Shown: positions 35,129-45,783, numbered from the stretch's first letter. The stretch: 64,000 bases of DNA from JANQSS01 sp965249735 (GCA_965249735.1 CBDFMS010000022.1:62001-126000); one strand, 5' to 3'. Numbers and translations are program-made. The notes: generated by a model not told the origin, from the sequence alone.

Positions 35129-38100
35129 TTAGAAATCATGACCAAGGCTAATATAGAATATCGGATCCCCTTGTTTGCGTGTTTCATGACCCCACGCATA
35201 ATCCAACCGTAGAAAGTATCCAAGAAGATTCAATCGCACTCCTCCTCCATATCCAATGACTAAAGGGTCTCTGAAATATGTCACTTTAACTATTGATGTG
35301 GGATTCGAAATAAATTCTGTATTCAAGGGGTTTTCCTCACTCGTTGGTGAACTTCCATGCCAGGCCGTTCCGGCATCTACAAATCCTACGATCTGAAAGT
35401 TTCGTAGGAATCTGGATTTAATATCATTTTTCGAAAAATAATTAAATATCGGAATTCGTAATTCAGCATTCGCTAAAGCATAAGAAGCCCCATTTCGAAT
35501 ATTCTGTTTAAATCCACGCATATCATTAGCAGCTGCCTGGTAGGCAAAATCATTTGATGAAGGAAAAGGTGTAGAAGAATTATATTTTGGTGAAATCCAA
35601 TTTCGTACACCTCCGAGATAATATAGAATTTTCTCTGACCCAAACGATGTCGCAGCGGATAGTCGGGTCGCAAAAATCGAATTTCTGTCCAATCGAATGT
35701 AATGTCGTATGTCAGTTCCCACGACGGTCATGAAAGCCTGGCTGAGTTCAAATGTCCAGGGGTCTAATTGTAATTGAAATCGATTGGTTCCCTCTACATA
35801 AAATTTTAACCGGGTTCCATTTAAAATATTAGGCCTAACCTGATAAGTATTGTCAAAAACATATTCCAATCGTAAGCCCAAACGCTGCTGATAAATATCG
35901 TCCTGGTTCAGTTCTGTGGACGTTTCCGGTAAAAATATTGTCCGATCTAAGCGCAGAGTTGTCAATAGACGTACGCTTGAATAGAGGCTAAACGGGTAAT
36001 TTAATTGTAATATTCCAATATGAGTGGTATTGCGTGTATCCGGGGATCCCGCAAATCTTCGATCCTCCCTTTCCTTTATACTTTGACGATAAAAAGCAAG
36101 CTTTCGATCAAGTTGGAATTTACGATCTTCCAGTGCCAGGTAGAATTCTGTTCCATTAAATGTCAAAGGAATCCGCATCCCACCTGAAACAATATAATTG
36201 TCAAACAAATCACGTGACTCAGCTTTTAGAAAGATGCCCGTTTCAGGATATTCAAATCCACGCTTGAATCCCGCAAACGAATTTAATCCACTAAATAGTA
36301 GATCATTATTCAAATCAATATCAAAATCCGTCAAACCAAATGTCAACCGGTAAGCCAACATACGAGCAGAATTGAATTTTTGTTGACTTGTCGATTGTTC
36401 TTGCTGTTCAACCAGGCTTGAAAAATTTGGTAAGATTAAAATTCCTTCATCTTTATTTTCGTCTTTTTCATAGAAATCCTTTGGCAACGGAATTTCTTCG
36501 TCATATTCCGATTGAAAATAATAATTCTTATCCGCCGATACATCAACCTCTGGTTCTTCGATTACTTTTTCTTCTTTTTCGAATTTTCGATTTCTTTTCA
36601 AATTAGCAAGCGTCGTGTATTTAATCTCTTTTGGACTTTCATCAGATGTATCGAATAGTCTTATGATAGGATCATGCGCATAGCTTAACGCCTCAACAAC
36701 CTGGTCTTGTGTACGACTAAAATCGTCAATTCCCGTTTTGTATTCTGTCAATAATACGGGCTTCAGTTTATCCCCGGATACATCGAGAACCCATTGATTT
36801 CGGATTCCATTTTCATCCGAAATATAATATATGTTACTACCCAAAACTTGAGATTGTCGTTCGGAAGCCCAATTCGTTTGCGTGAGACGTTGAACAAATT
36901 TGGTATAGGGGGATAATAAATAAAGGTCGTATTCTTCATTTGGCAATAGCGTATCCAGCGTCTGCTTTTCAAGCGATGTATTTGTTCTATTACTTGCAAA
37001 TACGATGTATCGGCTCTGTCCTACCTGAATTGTTCTGGCATCAACATTATCAAAATAATCATTTGTTATTCGATAAAATTGTCTCGTCTTTGGTCTATAA
37101 AAATACAGGTCTGTGTACCCATCTGTACTCGCCGACAACAAGAGCGTATCCTTTGAAAATACATCAATCGAATAGATACGTTCAATATCAGGAGGAAATA
37201 CCTGAACCGCTTCTTCATTTCTAGAAAAGTCCCAATAATTTAAATACAGCTTGTCTCGTTTTTCATGAACGCCGTACAATTGTTTTCCGGAATCTGTCCA
37301 TGTCAACATCGGGTAGGCATAATCTGCCTCTTGAAATGGATTTCGAAAGCTGCCCTTCATTAGAAGACTGTGCCGCTCGGTTTTAATATCATAAAGCCAT
37401 GCTCTGTATTTTCCCAATTCGTTTGTTACATAGGCTAATGTCTCTCCATCCGGATTGAGTTCAATATCAGTCACCTCAAGATTATAGAAACCCTTGCGTC
37501 GTTTAGAAACCTTTTTCTTTTTAATTTTTATTTGGGTATAATCCGGATCAGAAAAATAAGACTCCTGTTCTTCATATGCATTTTTGTAGAATTGAAAACA
37601 ACTGTGACTGACACGCTCAAATGGAATTCCGAGAACATAAATAAATCCATTATCCAACTTTCTGTTAATTCGAGTTATATATAGCAGATTTGAAAGTTTG
37701 GTGGGACCGTATTGCGTATAAATATAATTCCACATCGCATGGCCTGCTAAGGTAGGATAGGCTTTTGCGAAGGATTCAAAGTCTTCATTTTTTTGTTGAC
37801 TAAAATAAGCCCGCATTTCATTTTCAAATTCATAATCATACGGTTCTCCAATGTATGAGATCAAACCTGTTATATACCATTGAGGTAAAGATGCCATGAA
37901 AGCATTTTGGACGATTTCCTGAATCGTACTTCCTTGTAGCATCTGGGTTATATGAACGCTCGCTATTCCTTCTCTGATCTGATGCCTTAGATCGCTATGA
38001 TCGCCTTTGGAATAAATAAATATTCGATTTCCTTCAACTTTGGTTTGGCCGGCTTCAATTTCAAAAATTTCTTCTGAACCAAGATTGCTCTGCTTAAAAT

Positions 38101-38392
38101 CTGTCAGGTCTTTAAATACAATAATCTGAATCTTATCATTAATATGATGTTCGAGCAGGTTGTGAATTTCTTTGTAGTCCTGTTCTGCATAGAGTATGGC
38201 CGATTCGGCAACTTTGCGCGCCGGGCTATACCAGTAGGTAATGAAATTGGTCGTTTCATACTTCCACCAATATTTGAAGTCCTTATGATATTGGACCCGG
38301 TTTTTACCAAATACTTCATCTTGATTCAATTGGGAAAAAGCCTGTCCCCAAAAGAGAAATAAGAATCCAAAAATAAAGATGCGTTTGCTCAT
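35129..38392 (-). CDS. Outer-membrane protein with WD40/TolB-like propeller and C-terminal beta-barrel
   Basis: The protein has 1087 aa with a signal peptide (IFIFGFLFLFWGQAFSQ). The first about 250 residues resemble a gluzincin-peptidase-like region (EGIASVHITQMLQGS, with no intact HExxH). A WD40-like propeller follows (VTDIELNPDGETLAYVTNEL; ISDENGIRNQWVLD), then a charged linker. The C-terminal about 350 residues are an aromatic-ending 16-strand-like barrel of the BamA/TamA/surface-antigen type: GYGGGVRLNLLGYFLRLDYA and final FYISLGHDF. This architecture is typical of Bacteroidota 'TolB-like translocation' proteins, whose role is unknown. The last residue is Phe, as in exported barrels. Confidence 0.88.
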   Translation of the reverse strand: MSKRIFIFGFLFLFWGQAFSQLNQDEVFGKNRVQYHKDFKYWWKYETTNFITYWYSPARKVAESAILYAEQDYKEIHNLLEHHINDKIQIIVFKDLTDFKQSNLGSEEIFEIEAGQTKVEGNRIFIYSKGDHSDLRHQIREGIASVHITQMLQGSTIQEIVQNAFMASLPQWYITGLISYIGEPYDYEFENEMRAYFSQQKNEDFESFAKAYPTLAGHAMWNYIYTQYGPTKLSNLLYITRINRKLDNGFIYVLGIPFERVSHSCFQFYKNAYEEQESYFSDPDYTQIKIKKKKVSKRRKGFYNLEVTDIELNPDGETLAYVTNELGKYRAWLYDIKTERHSLLMKGSFRNPFQEADYAYPMLTWTDSGKQLYGVHEKRDKLYLNYWDFSRNEEAVQVFPPDIERIYSIDVFSKDTLLLSASTDGYTDLYFYRPKTRQFYRITNDYFDNVDARTIQVGQSRYIVFASNRTNTSLEKQTLDTLLPNEEYDLYLLSPYTKFVQRLTQTNWASERQSQVLGSNIYYISDENGIRNQWVLDVSGDKLKPVLLTEYKTGIDDFSRTQDQVVEALSYAHDPIIRLFDTSDESPKEIKYTTLANLKRNRKFEKEEKVIEEPEVDVSADKNYYFQSEYDEEIPLPKDFYEKDENKDEGILILPNFSSLVEQQEQSTSQQKFNSARMLAYRLTFGLTDFDIDLNNDLLFSGLNSFAGFKRGFEYPETGIFLKAESRDLFDNYIVSGGMRIPLTFNGTEFYLALEDRKFQLDRKLAFYRQSIKEREDRRFAGSPDTRNTTHIGILQLNYPFSLYSSVRLLTTLRLDRTIFLPETSTELNQDDIYQQRLGLRLEYVFDNTYQVRPNILNGTRLKFYVEGTNRFQLQLDPWTFELSQAFMTVVGTDIRHYIRLDRNSIFATRLSAATSFGSEKILYYLGGVRNWISPKYNSSTPFPSSNDFAYQAAANDMRGFKQNIRNGASYALANAELRIPIFNYFSKNDIKSRFLRNFQIVGFVDAGTAWHGSSPTSEENPLNTEFISNPTSIVKVTYFRDPLVIGYGGGVRLNLLGYFLRLDYAWGHETRKQGDPIFYISLGHDF

Positions 38393-38528
38393 TGGCTTTT
38401 ACGACTAATAATTAGGCCTTTCTTTTTACTATCTGACCAATATGATGAAAGTTCAACAATCCATCGGTCAGATTGGTTGGGAACGTATATTTACCATTAA
38501 AGTAACGAAACAAAACGGCAAACACGAT

Positions 38529-39167
38529 ATGAATCTAAACATTTTCACCTTCAATCCCTTTGCTGAAAACACCTATGTCATATCAGATGGAACATCATCA
38601 TGTACCATCATCGATCCCGGATGTTATGATCAAAGTGAATTCGCAATCATGGACCAATATATACAGGACAAGGGCTTAAAGCCCTCTAAGATCGTTTTGA
38701 CTCACGCTCATTTAGATCACATTTTCGGATTAAAACGATGCCTGGATGCGTATGAGGTCGATTTTTATATGCAAGATTTAGAGAAGCCTGTATTAGATTC
38801 ATCGCCGGCAGTTGCAGGGATGTATGGCGTGCAATGCGATGCTGTTACATCTGATCATATATCCTTGAAGGCCGGATCGACAATTGAAATGGGCGGTGTT
38901 CCATGGACTATCCTGTTTACACCGGGACACTCACCGGGAAGCGTTTGTTTTTACCATGAAGAAAGTCAACACCTAATCGGAGGAGATGTCTTGTTTCGCG
39001 ATAGCATAGGCCGAACTGATCTACCCGGTGGTGATCATACTACTTTGCTAAACAGCATCAGCGAAAAACTATATGTGCTACCTGATGAAACAACGGTCTT
39101 CCCCGGACACGGGCCATCGACGACCATTGGCTATGAACGAATGAACAATCCATTCGTGCGAGGCTAG
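38529..39167 (+). CDS. MBL-fold metallo-hydrolase (glyoxalase II-like)
   Basis: The protein has 212 aa from the ATG at 38529. The frame is open to 38442 but those 29 residues do not look like the family. It starts MNLNIFTFNPFAENTYVI, typical of small MBL hydrolases. Metal ligands are in THAHLDHIFG, in TPGHSPGSV, at the Asp in IGGDVLFRDSIGRTD, and in FPGHGPSTTIG. It probably hydrolyses a thioester such as S-lactoylglutathione or a related compound. Confidence 0.93.
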   Translation: MNLNIFTFNPFAENTYVISDGTSSCTIIDPGCYDQSEFAIMDQYIQDKGLKPSKIVLTHAHLDHIFGLKRCLDAYEVDFYMQDLEKPVLDSSPAVAGMYGVQCDAVTSDHISLKAGSTIEMGGVPWTILFTPGHSPGSVCFYHEESQHLIGGDVLFRDSIGRTDLPGGDHTTLLNSISEKLYVLPDETTVFPGHGPSTTIGYERMNNPFVRG

Positions 39168-39170
39168 TGA

Positions 39171-39206
39171 TCAGATGACTCGCGCGCGTGCGCGCAAGTC
39201 ATCTGA
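39171..39206. terminator. Strong hairpin between convergent genes
   Basis: The outer 10-bp stem TCAGATGACT/AGTCATCTGA encloses an alternating CG inner stem (GCGCG/CGCGC). There is no clear T-run on either side, so it may be a bidirectional terminator or a stabilising structure. The stretch CGCGCGCGTGCGCGCA is also a potential Z-DNA tract. Confidence 0.6.
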
Positions 39207-39214
39207 TGAGTGTA

Positions 39215-40936
39215 CTATAATTTAATAAAGGAGCGGCTTGTTTTTCCGGCTTCCGATAGAAAAATCATTTGATATTGTCCCGGTGCTAATGCGGTGGCAT
39301 CGATCTCCTGATTCAGTCTATCAATTTTCCCTTCTGCATATACACGTCCGCTCAGATCGATAAGCTGATATTTCATCGGAAGTACTTCAACTCCTTCTGC
39401 TTGAACGGTCAAAAGATCACGTGTTATCGAAGGGAGGAGTTTGATTTCCAAACCGGGGATTTCTGTTTGCGTGGTCGCTGATACTACATATTCATAAGCT
39501 CCAATGTCCGGATTCGCATCACGTGAATTTCCTTCAATATCCACCACCACAGATGAAGGCACGGCAGCACCTACACAAGGACTAACAGGTTTCGGTACAT
39601 AATCACCGGCTGCTATATCTTCCAAATCGGGGTCAACGGAGGTAAAGTCTGTGGCCAGTATTAAACCGATATTCATTGATCCATCGCTACATAGATTACC
39701 GCCAGCCGAAGTAATTGGCCCTAATCCCTGGTAGGCACCAACTTCGGTACAATGAAATATCGAGTTACTCGTCTCTAAGGAGCCCTGAACTGAAATGCTC
39801 GGGGTATGTTCTCCGGAAATAGTCGAGTGAAGAAGTACCACTCGAGAAACTGCTGTCAGCTGCCCGGCCATATTCTGACCAGCAACTTGATTAGCTGCAA
39901 TCAGACAATTGGTAAGAAATAGATCACCGGTTACATTGATGAGCCCGGCACTGAATGTGTCGGCTGTGTTATTGTATATTTTAGTTCGATTGAAAACCGC
40001 TGTACCCGCATCTTCTATCGACATCACGAAGGCACCCGTGGCGTGATTATTTCTTATTTCACACTGATCAACTGAAAGATCACCGACTACAAGCGCATTG
40101 ATCGCAGGGCTAAACTGCGCTCCATTATCTCTAATTTCACAATTGAACAAATTGACATTATCGATCGACTCGAGATAAATACTTCCATCCTCACTCATTC
40201 TATTCCTTGAAACTTTTGTATTCGTGATGGACAGGTTCACGAGATCTCCGGCATAGATGGCACTTCCCGCGCCAGCTGCGCCATTGCGATCAAGATCACA
40301 ATTATCAATGGTAACGGATGCCGTTTCCAGGCCTTCCAGGTATATACCTCCACCGTCTTCTGCAAAACATTCGCTCACTGTGCAATTCTGAATGGTGGGC
40401 ATCCCTTCGCAGTAGATTCCTCCACCTTCACCCGTAGCATCAGAATTGGCATATCCTCTCCAAATGAAAAGCCCACTCAATACGGTCGAAGCCATAATAT
40501 TATCTGTTAGATAGAAAATGTGGTGTGCGTTGTCATCTTTTAGTGTATCAAACCGATTGATGATATCATCGTCTGCCATGTCACCGTTGAGGATGACCGG
40601 ATTAAACAAAGGGTTTGCCTGATCTACTGAAGTCTCATTTCCAACAAACCCCCCATAGATTTTTAGATTTTTGTCCAAATAGAATGCATGTGTTGTATCA
40701 ATTCCATCACCGTCGTCAATCATAACCGCAGGTGGAAAATATTCTCCCAGGGCGATCCATATTTCATCGTCTTCTATCGCCGCATCAAGCGCCGGAGCTA
40801 AATCAAGATAAGCATCGGTCCAACTCGTACCGTCATTATTGCCACCTAAAGCAAATTGTGATACATAGATTTGCGCTTGAACATTAACCGCAGTCAGAAT
40901 TGCAATAAAGAAGGCGAGTGTGTGTAGTTTATACAT
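39215..40936 (-). CDS. Secreted parallel beta-helix protein with T9SS sorting domain
   Basis: The protein has 573 aa with signal peptide LHTLAFFIAILTAVNVQAQ. Residues about 100-430 are repeats of short strands typical of a right-handed beta-helix (for example AVFNRTKIYNNTADTF), a pectate-lyase-like or adhesin scaffold. The last about 75 residues (SITRDLLTVQAEGVEVLPM, QLIDLSGRVYAEGKI, LAPGQYQMIFLSEAGKTS) form the type IX secretion C-terminal domain, so the protein is exported by T9SS and anchored or released at the surface. No catalytic residues were recognised. Confidence 0.9.
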   Translation of the reverse strand: MYKLHTLAFFIAILTAVNVQAQIYVSQFALGGNNDGTSWTDAYLDLAPALDAAIEDDEIWIALGEYFPPAVMIDDGDGIDTTHAFYLDKNLKIYGGFVGNETSVDQANPLFNPVILNGDMADDDIINRFDTLKDDNAHHIFYLTDNIMASTVLSGLFIWRGYANSDATGEGGGIYCEGMPTIQNCTVSECFAEDGGGIYLEGLETASVTIDNCDLDRNGAAGAGSAIYAGDLVNLSITNTKVSRNRMSEDGSIYLESIDNVNLFNCEIRDNGAQFSPAINALVVGDLSVDQCEIRNNHATGAFVMSIEDAGTAVFNRTKIYNNTADTFSAGLINVTGDLFLTNCLIAANQVAGQNMAGQLTAVSRVVLLHSTISGEHTPSISVQGSLETSNSIFHCTEVGAYQGLGPITSAGGNLCSDGSMNIGLILATDFTSVDPDLEDIAAGDYVPKPVSPCVGAAVPSSVVVDIEGNSRDANPDIGAYEYVVSATTQTEIPGLEIKLLPSITRDLLTVQAEGVEVLPMKYQLIDLSGRVYAEGKIDRLNQEIDATALAPGQYQMIFLSEAGKTSRSFIKL

Positions 40937-40956
40937 AACATTTTTATTTAATGTGA

Positions 40957-40964
40957 CAAAAGTA
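40957..40964 (-). promoter_or_regulatory. Possible -7 element of the beta-helix gene
   Basis: TACTTTTG on the minus strand matches TAnnTTTG and lies about 20 bp upstream of the ATG at 40936. No clear TTG is present at the right distance, so the assignment is weak. Confidence 0.35.
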
Positions 40965-41135
40965 CGGAACTATTCGCTTTCCGTTTAATGAATTATACTA
41001 AAGGAAATTTCTGGTCCCTGATTAATCTCTAAGATTCAATGATGGGCTAAATCTGCTGCTCATCTACATGAAGAACTTGAACAGTCCCTAACCCTGATTC
41101 TTTCCTGGTCATGAATCAAAAGTTGGTATTGAATT

Positions 41136-41177
41136 AAAAAGGGGTACAAAGTGAATGACCACCTTATACCCCTTTTT
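41136..41177 (-). terminator. Terminator of the M36 protease gene
   Basis: On the minus strand a perfect 11-bp stem AAAAAGGGGTA/TACCCCTTTTT with a 20-nt loop ends in a T-run. It lies 17 bp beyond the stop codon. The A-run on the other side makes it potentially bidirectional. Confidence 0.85.
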
Positions 41178-41194
41178 ACCAAAGGCGAAAGAAT

Positions 41195-44100
41195 TTACTT
41201 CTTAACTATTTTCTCCGTCAGCCTCTGATTATTATTTGTCATCTCAACCAAATACACGCCGGCGCTCCAATCCGTGATTGGGAATGTTACACGTGGTGTA
41301 TCCTGAAGACGATCTATATCATGCGTATACAATTGGCGTCCGTTAATGTCCCGCACAACAATCTGGGCTTGTCCGGATAACCCTACTGTCTCTATGGTTA
41401 CGACTTCACCTGCAGGATTTGGATATACCTGCATGGCCTGTGTTCGCCTCCCTTTTTCATCAGTTGCAGAATATTCTTCCGGTTCCACAATAGTACCCCA
41501 TTCCGGAGCTTCAGCACAAATCACATCTGTATTCCCGTCAAAAGAAAGACAAGCTTCACTATTGTAAGTCAGCGCATCGAATACAGTAAAATCATCAATC
41601 GTCCAGTAATTGCTATTCCCATCTCCATCAGAAGCAAATCGGAATTGAAATAATGACTCTGAACCTATGAATGTCGATAAATCCGCATAGGTATGAACCC
41701 AGTCTCCGGATTGACCTGAAAAGGCACTTTGTTTGTTATCATTGAATGTTCCTCTTCTCAGGTTGTTGTTATAAGCTTGCCGAAACATATGTGGACCCAG
41801 ATCTTGCAAGGTGACGAGGTAGTCTGTTGAGATTTCGAAAACGCCACCATCATTTCCGGCATCTGTATCATATTTATGGGTGATTCGGACGACGGGCTTG
41901 CTTCCACTCGGATTGATCGGAAAGAAATTGAAAACTGCTTGTTCCTGGTCTGCTCCGATTTCCGAAATTTTCCAGGCATGTGTTCCACTAAAGGCATCAT
42001 CATCTACCCAGGTAAAATATCGGTTGCCTGTAATATCATTTGATATCCAATTTGCGCCATCGGTATCCGGCGATTCGAAATCATCCAGGACGAGGAGTTT
42101 AGATGGAACGGCCGGAGTTTCCAGTTCATATGTCAATGTCATCTGTTCCCCTGCTTCTAACAAGGCGATCACGATAGTAATTTGATCCCCGGTCAGGGTT
42201 GCGTTTGAAGGCAGCGTGCTCATATCGACATTGGTTCCGGAAGGCACAATATCGATCACTTCGAGATTTGTGGCATCATCGTCCTGATCATTCCGAACCT
42301 CGAGACTAACTTCAATATTGTCTCCTTTAAAAATGTTCGGAGTCATGGATTTTGCCAGCTTGACCGTTTTGATGTATTGCGGAGGAATATTATAGTCTTC
42401 TTTTCCATCTGCTACCAGAAATGACTCCCCTTGAGAGGAAAACTGACCCAGTCCTCTTCGTGCAAATGCTTGCCAAATAAGATCCTGGTTTTCTCCATTA
42501 TTAAGCATCATATCCGCGGCCAATATACCATCACGACCATCTACAAAACCTGGGCTACAAGGTTGTAACTTCAACCCATCCATCACCAGTTGAATGGCCA
42601 TGTTATTTCCTTTGTCTCCATGGATGAAGTCTTCACTCCAGCCATGCCGATCGACAAAATTCCAATACATATCCCACAGCATGGATGCCCAAACCTGACC
42701 TACGCCATGCGGAATAGAAGTTTCATAGATATCATAGTAAGTCACGGGGTTAATACTCATATCCGTGCTGTATGGAAACGTTCGAATACCTGAACCGTCA
42801 ATGGCATTTCGAAGGGCATAATTTCCAATTCCACGGGCATCGGTGCCGGCATCTCCGGGTTCAACGGTGAGTACGAGTGAGAAAAAGTCACTCCAACCCT
42901 CTCCCATTTGTTCCCCTTCTTCACGCCCACCTACGGAGCTTCCACTGAGGCAATTCGTATTCGTCGGGCCACCTGTCAGCCGGTTTGATATACCGTGACC
43001 AAACTCATGCGCAATAATTCCATTATCAAGTGATCCATCTACCCGGTCAGGCTGACCGTTGTCTGGAGGTGTCTGAAATTTAACAGCCAAACCGGATCCT
43101 GCATAAATGCGAATACGCTGGCAATCTTCTTTCGAAATAAAAACGGATGGTATGGTTACCTGGCCTCCATCTGTCCCTGCACCCATTTGCCCGGAAAGTA
43201 GTCCGCTAACATTGTTACAAATAATGGCACCAATGGCACCATTTTCTTCAGCATTCAATATTTTAACTCCGAATTGACAGTCACCGCGGTCAATCATTGC
43301 AATTTTTCCGGCAATGTCAGCATCATTACGAATTTCTTCACACGCATCGGTCCGAATTCCAACTTCATCATCTACCAGCACGACTTCCCCTTCAAAAGGA
43401 GTCTGATCGATGACCGGCCCAAAAGCTGCAGTCCTTGAAGGATATTGTCCTTCTATATTCGAAGGTGCCGTGACTGAAAATGTACTAATATCATTTCTTG
43501 TAGTCCATAAAAACATACGCATGGTACCTCTTGATCCATCGTCCGGAGTCGAAAAGTCAGCGTTATTGAGATTACCACCGGATTCGCCATTAAATTGTGC
43601 CAATGCCCTTACATAATCATCGCCGGCTCCACCATTCCCATAATTATTCAATTGAAAGTTTCCGGCAGGCTCATCAAAGCCATAGGCATAAGTAAAATCG
43701 TGCATCATATTGACCATATAAAACAGATTGGTTGTGGATGCATCCGGATAGTCTGAGGGCTCAGAGAGGCTATCGTAAGGAAAATCAAATATTAAATCCT
43801 GGCCTCCGTTGACATCACGGTCGGCACCATAATCTCCTGAACGATCCAGCCAGGCCCGAACGTTATTACCTTCTGTTACGATGGTTTCATTACCCTCAAG
43901 TCCATTTTCATCGTGCCATCCAAAAGGAGAGGCGATTGCGTCTGATGGGTCTACTAACAGTTGGCGACTGCCATGCAATGGACTCTCTGTCGGTAAAGGG
44001 ATCACGTTATACTGCGCACCGTCGGCGATTGTGCTTTTTTTGAAGACCTTAGTTTGATTGAGATTTTTATGACAGCTGACCTCGCCATTCGTAGCATGTG

Positions 44101-44749
44101 CGTGCGGAATTCCATCAAACTGACATTTGACTGTAAAACTTGTTTTGTCCAGCAATTGACCCGTTTCAACATCAATGCGCATACTCCAATAGTCTGAACC
44201 TTGTATCGGGAAATAAGACACATCCCAGGTCAGTAATAAATTCCCATCGATTAAGAGGTAGGTTGGCTTTACCTGAGCGCCTTCTTCAGAAATCAGCGCG
44301 CTGGAAAAACCCATCTTTTCGCTTGTTGAACGAAGAATTTCCTGGTGTATTTCGACCTGTGAATTGAGCCCTCCGGCTGCGAATGCATGTCGGACAGCAG
44401 ATTCATAATCAAGGCGTACGGATTGATTTTTCTTAACTAACTCTTGAGCCCCCGGAATAAAACGGTGGTTGACGACGCGTGTCTTACCATCTTTGGATAT
44501 GGCCAATGACGCTATGGCATTGAATATAGGTATGTCATTGAATGTTTGACTTGCATAGATATAGGTTATTCCTGTTTTTTGATCGGTGTATTGACGATCA
44601 ATCCGCAAATCTCCAAGGTCATCTGCTGTCAGCGTATTTTCGCTGTCTTCGAGAATGAATTTCTTAACATCATTACTCGTATAATCGGCCTGAGCTGTCA
44701 ACAATGATATGCCACAAATCAGGGCTAAAAACGTAAGGTAAAAGCGCAT
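41195..44749 (-). CDS. T9SS-dependent M36 (fungalysin-type) metalloprotease
   Basis: The protein has 1184 aa. A signal peptide (FYLTFLALICGISLLTAQ) is followed by an FTP/PepSY-type propeptide to about residue 200. The M36 catalytic domain has HEFGHGISNRLTGG (zinc motif HEFGH) and the third ligand Glu in EGWSDFFSLVL. A PA domain (VDDEVGIRTDACEEIRND, GDCQFGVKILNAEENGA) is inserted before the zinc motif. After it come a DUF11-like repeat (LEVRNDQDDDATNLEVI), a jelly-roll-like domain (about 870-1050) and a C-terminal T9SS sorting domain starting MQVYPNPAGEVVTIETVG. It is a secreted protease that probably degrades environmental proteins. Confidence 0.95.
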   Translation of the reverse strand: MRFYLTFLALICGISLLTAQADYTSNDVKKFILEDSENTLTADDLGDLRIDRQYTDQKTGITYIYASQTFNDIPIFNAIASLAISKDGKTRVVNHRFIPGAQELVKKNQSVRLDYESAVRHAFAAGGLNSQVEIHQEILRSTSEKMGFSSALISEEGAQVKPTYLLIDGNLLLTWDVSYFPIQGSDYWSMRIDVETGQLLDKTSFTVKCQFDGIPHAHATNGEVSCHKNLNQTKVFKKSTIADGAQYNVIPLPTESPLHGSRQLLVDPSDAIASPFGWHDENGLEGNETIVTEGNNVRAWLDRSGDYGADRDVNGGQDLIFDFPYDSLSEPSDYPDASTTNLFYMVNMMHDFTYAYGFDEPAGNFQLNNYGNGGAGDDYVRALAQFNGESGGNLNNADFSTPDDGSRGTMRMFLWTTRNDISTFSVTAPSNIEGQYPSRTAAFGPVIDQTPFEGEVVLVDDEVGIRTDACEEIRNDADIAGKIAMIDRGDCQFGVKILNAEENGAIGAIICNNVSGLLSGQMGAGTDGGQVTIPSVFISKEDCQRIRIYAGSGLAVKFQTPPDNGQPDRVDGSLDNGIIAHEFGHGISNRLTGGPTNTNCLSGSSVGGREEGEQMGEGWSDFFSLVLTVEPGDAGTDARGIGNYALRNAIDGSGIRTFPYSTDMSINPVTYYDIYETSIPHGVGQVWASMLWDMYWNFVDRHGWSEDFIHGDKGNNMAIQLVMDGLKLQPCSPGFVDGRDGILAADMMLNNGENQDLIWQAFARRGLGQFSSQGESFLVADGKEDYNIPPQYIKTVKLAKSMTPNIFKGDNIEVSLEVRNDQDDDATNLEVIDIVPSGTNVDMSTLPSNATLTGDQITIVIALLEAGEQMTLTYELETPAVPSKLLVLDDFESPDTDGANWISNDITGNRYFTWVDDDAFSGTHAWKISEIGADQEQAVFNFFPINPSGSKPVVRITHKYDTDAGNDGGVFEISTDYLVTLQDLGPHMFRQAYNNNLRRGTFNDNKQSAFSGQSGDWVHTYADLSTFIGSESLFQFRFASDGDGNSNYWTIDDFTVFDALTYNSEACLSFDGNTDVICAEAPEWGTIVEPEEYSATDEKGRRTQAMQVYPNPAGEVVTIETVGLSGQAQIVVRDINGRQLYTHDIDRLQDTPRVTFPITDWSAGVYLVEMTNNNQRLTEKIVKK

Positions 44750-44973
44750 AAAGAATGAATTTAAATCGAATGGTTTTTGAAAAATTTTCTAAAGTTAAAA
44801 AATTAATGGTGGGCAATGAAGACTATAAAGCTGCCGGTCTTATGTAGCGTTAATCTCATCATCATGTGAGCCGCTACTCATAATCTGTAAAAACTCGACT
44901 ATTTCTGAGCCCAATTTTGTTATTTATCCTGATAAATCAGGAATAGCCGGAAACGGTCGCCTATTTTTGAGGC

Positions 44974-45714
44974 ATGAATGACTTTTCACTCATTGCCGGA
45001 CGTCATGCTGTGGAAGAAGCGCTAGAAAGTAACAAGAACTTTGAAAAGATCTTCCTGGCACGTTCTGTCAAAGGGCCTTTTGAAAAGTACCTCAGACAGA
45101 CCAGCAAGGCACGTAATATTCCCCTGGCTTATGTTGAAAAAGCGAAGTTGGATAAACTCTCGCAATCAAATCATCAAGGTGTTGTAGCCTACATCACTCC
45201 ATTGTTCTATTACAACTATCAGGACCTTATCCCCCATTTAATTGAAAAAGATGGTAGTCCACTTGTTGTTATCGCTGACGGGGTGACCGATGTCAGAAAT
45301 ATTGGAGCCATAGCCAGGTCATGTGAAGTTTTAGGAGCATCTGCCTTGATGTTGCCAACAGACCGAAGTGCACTCATCAATGAATTTGCAATAAAAACAA
45401 GTGCCGGAGCCCTCCTTAGTCTTCCCTTATGTCGAACCCACAGTCTAATCAACGCAGCTGAATTTATGATTCAAAGTGGATTTGAACTTATCGGACTGGA
45501 TGGCCAGGAAGAAAAATTTATTATGGACTTTAATAATACAACAGGTCCGCTTGCCGTTATTTTGGGCGATGAAGAGAAAGGAATTCGTAAACCTCTTAAA
45601 CAATTGTGTCATGGTTTATATCGTATTCCTCAACCCGGAAATACAGAGTCATTGAATGTTTCTGTAGCGGCAGGAATTGCACTTTATCAAATATTAATTT
45701 CCCGTTTGCACTAA
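44974..45714 (+). CDS. rlmB: 23S rRNA (guanosine-2'-O-) methyltransferase RlmB, SpoU family
   Basis: The protein has 246 aa. It starts with the substrate-binding domain LIAGRHAVEEALESNKNFEK. SpoU motif 1 is ADGVTDVRNIGAIARSCEVL, motif 2 is LAVILGDEEKGIRKPLKQ, and motif 3 is IPQPGNTESLNVSVAAGIAL, forming the SPOUT knot for SAM. It likely methylates G2251 of 23S rRNA. Confidence 0.95.
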   Translation: MNDFSLIAGRHAVEEALESNKNFEKIFLARSVKGPFEKYLRQTSKARNIPLAYVEKAKLDKLSQSNHQGVVAYITPLFYYNYQDLIPHLIEKDGSPLVVIADGVTDVRNIGAIARSCEVLGASALMLPTDRSALINEFAIKTSAGALLSLPLCRTHSLINAAEFMIQSGFELIGLDGQEEKFIMDFNNTTGPLAVILGDEEKGIRKPLKQLCHGLYRIPQPGNTESLNVSVAAGIALYQILISRLH

Positions 45715-45783
45715 TTTAAACAGCGGCATTAAAATATTCTACTTATTAAATAGAAGTCTATATCGCCCTAATCACTTAACGAT

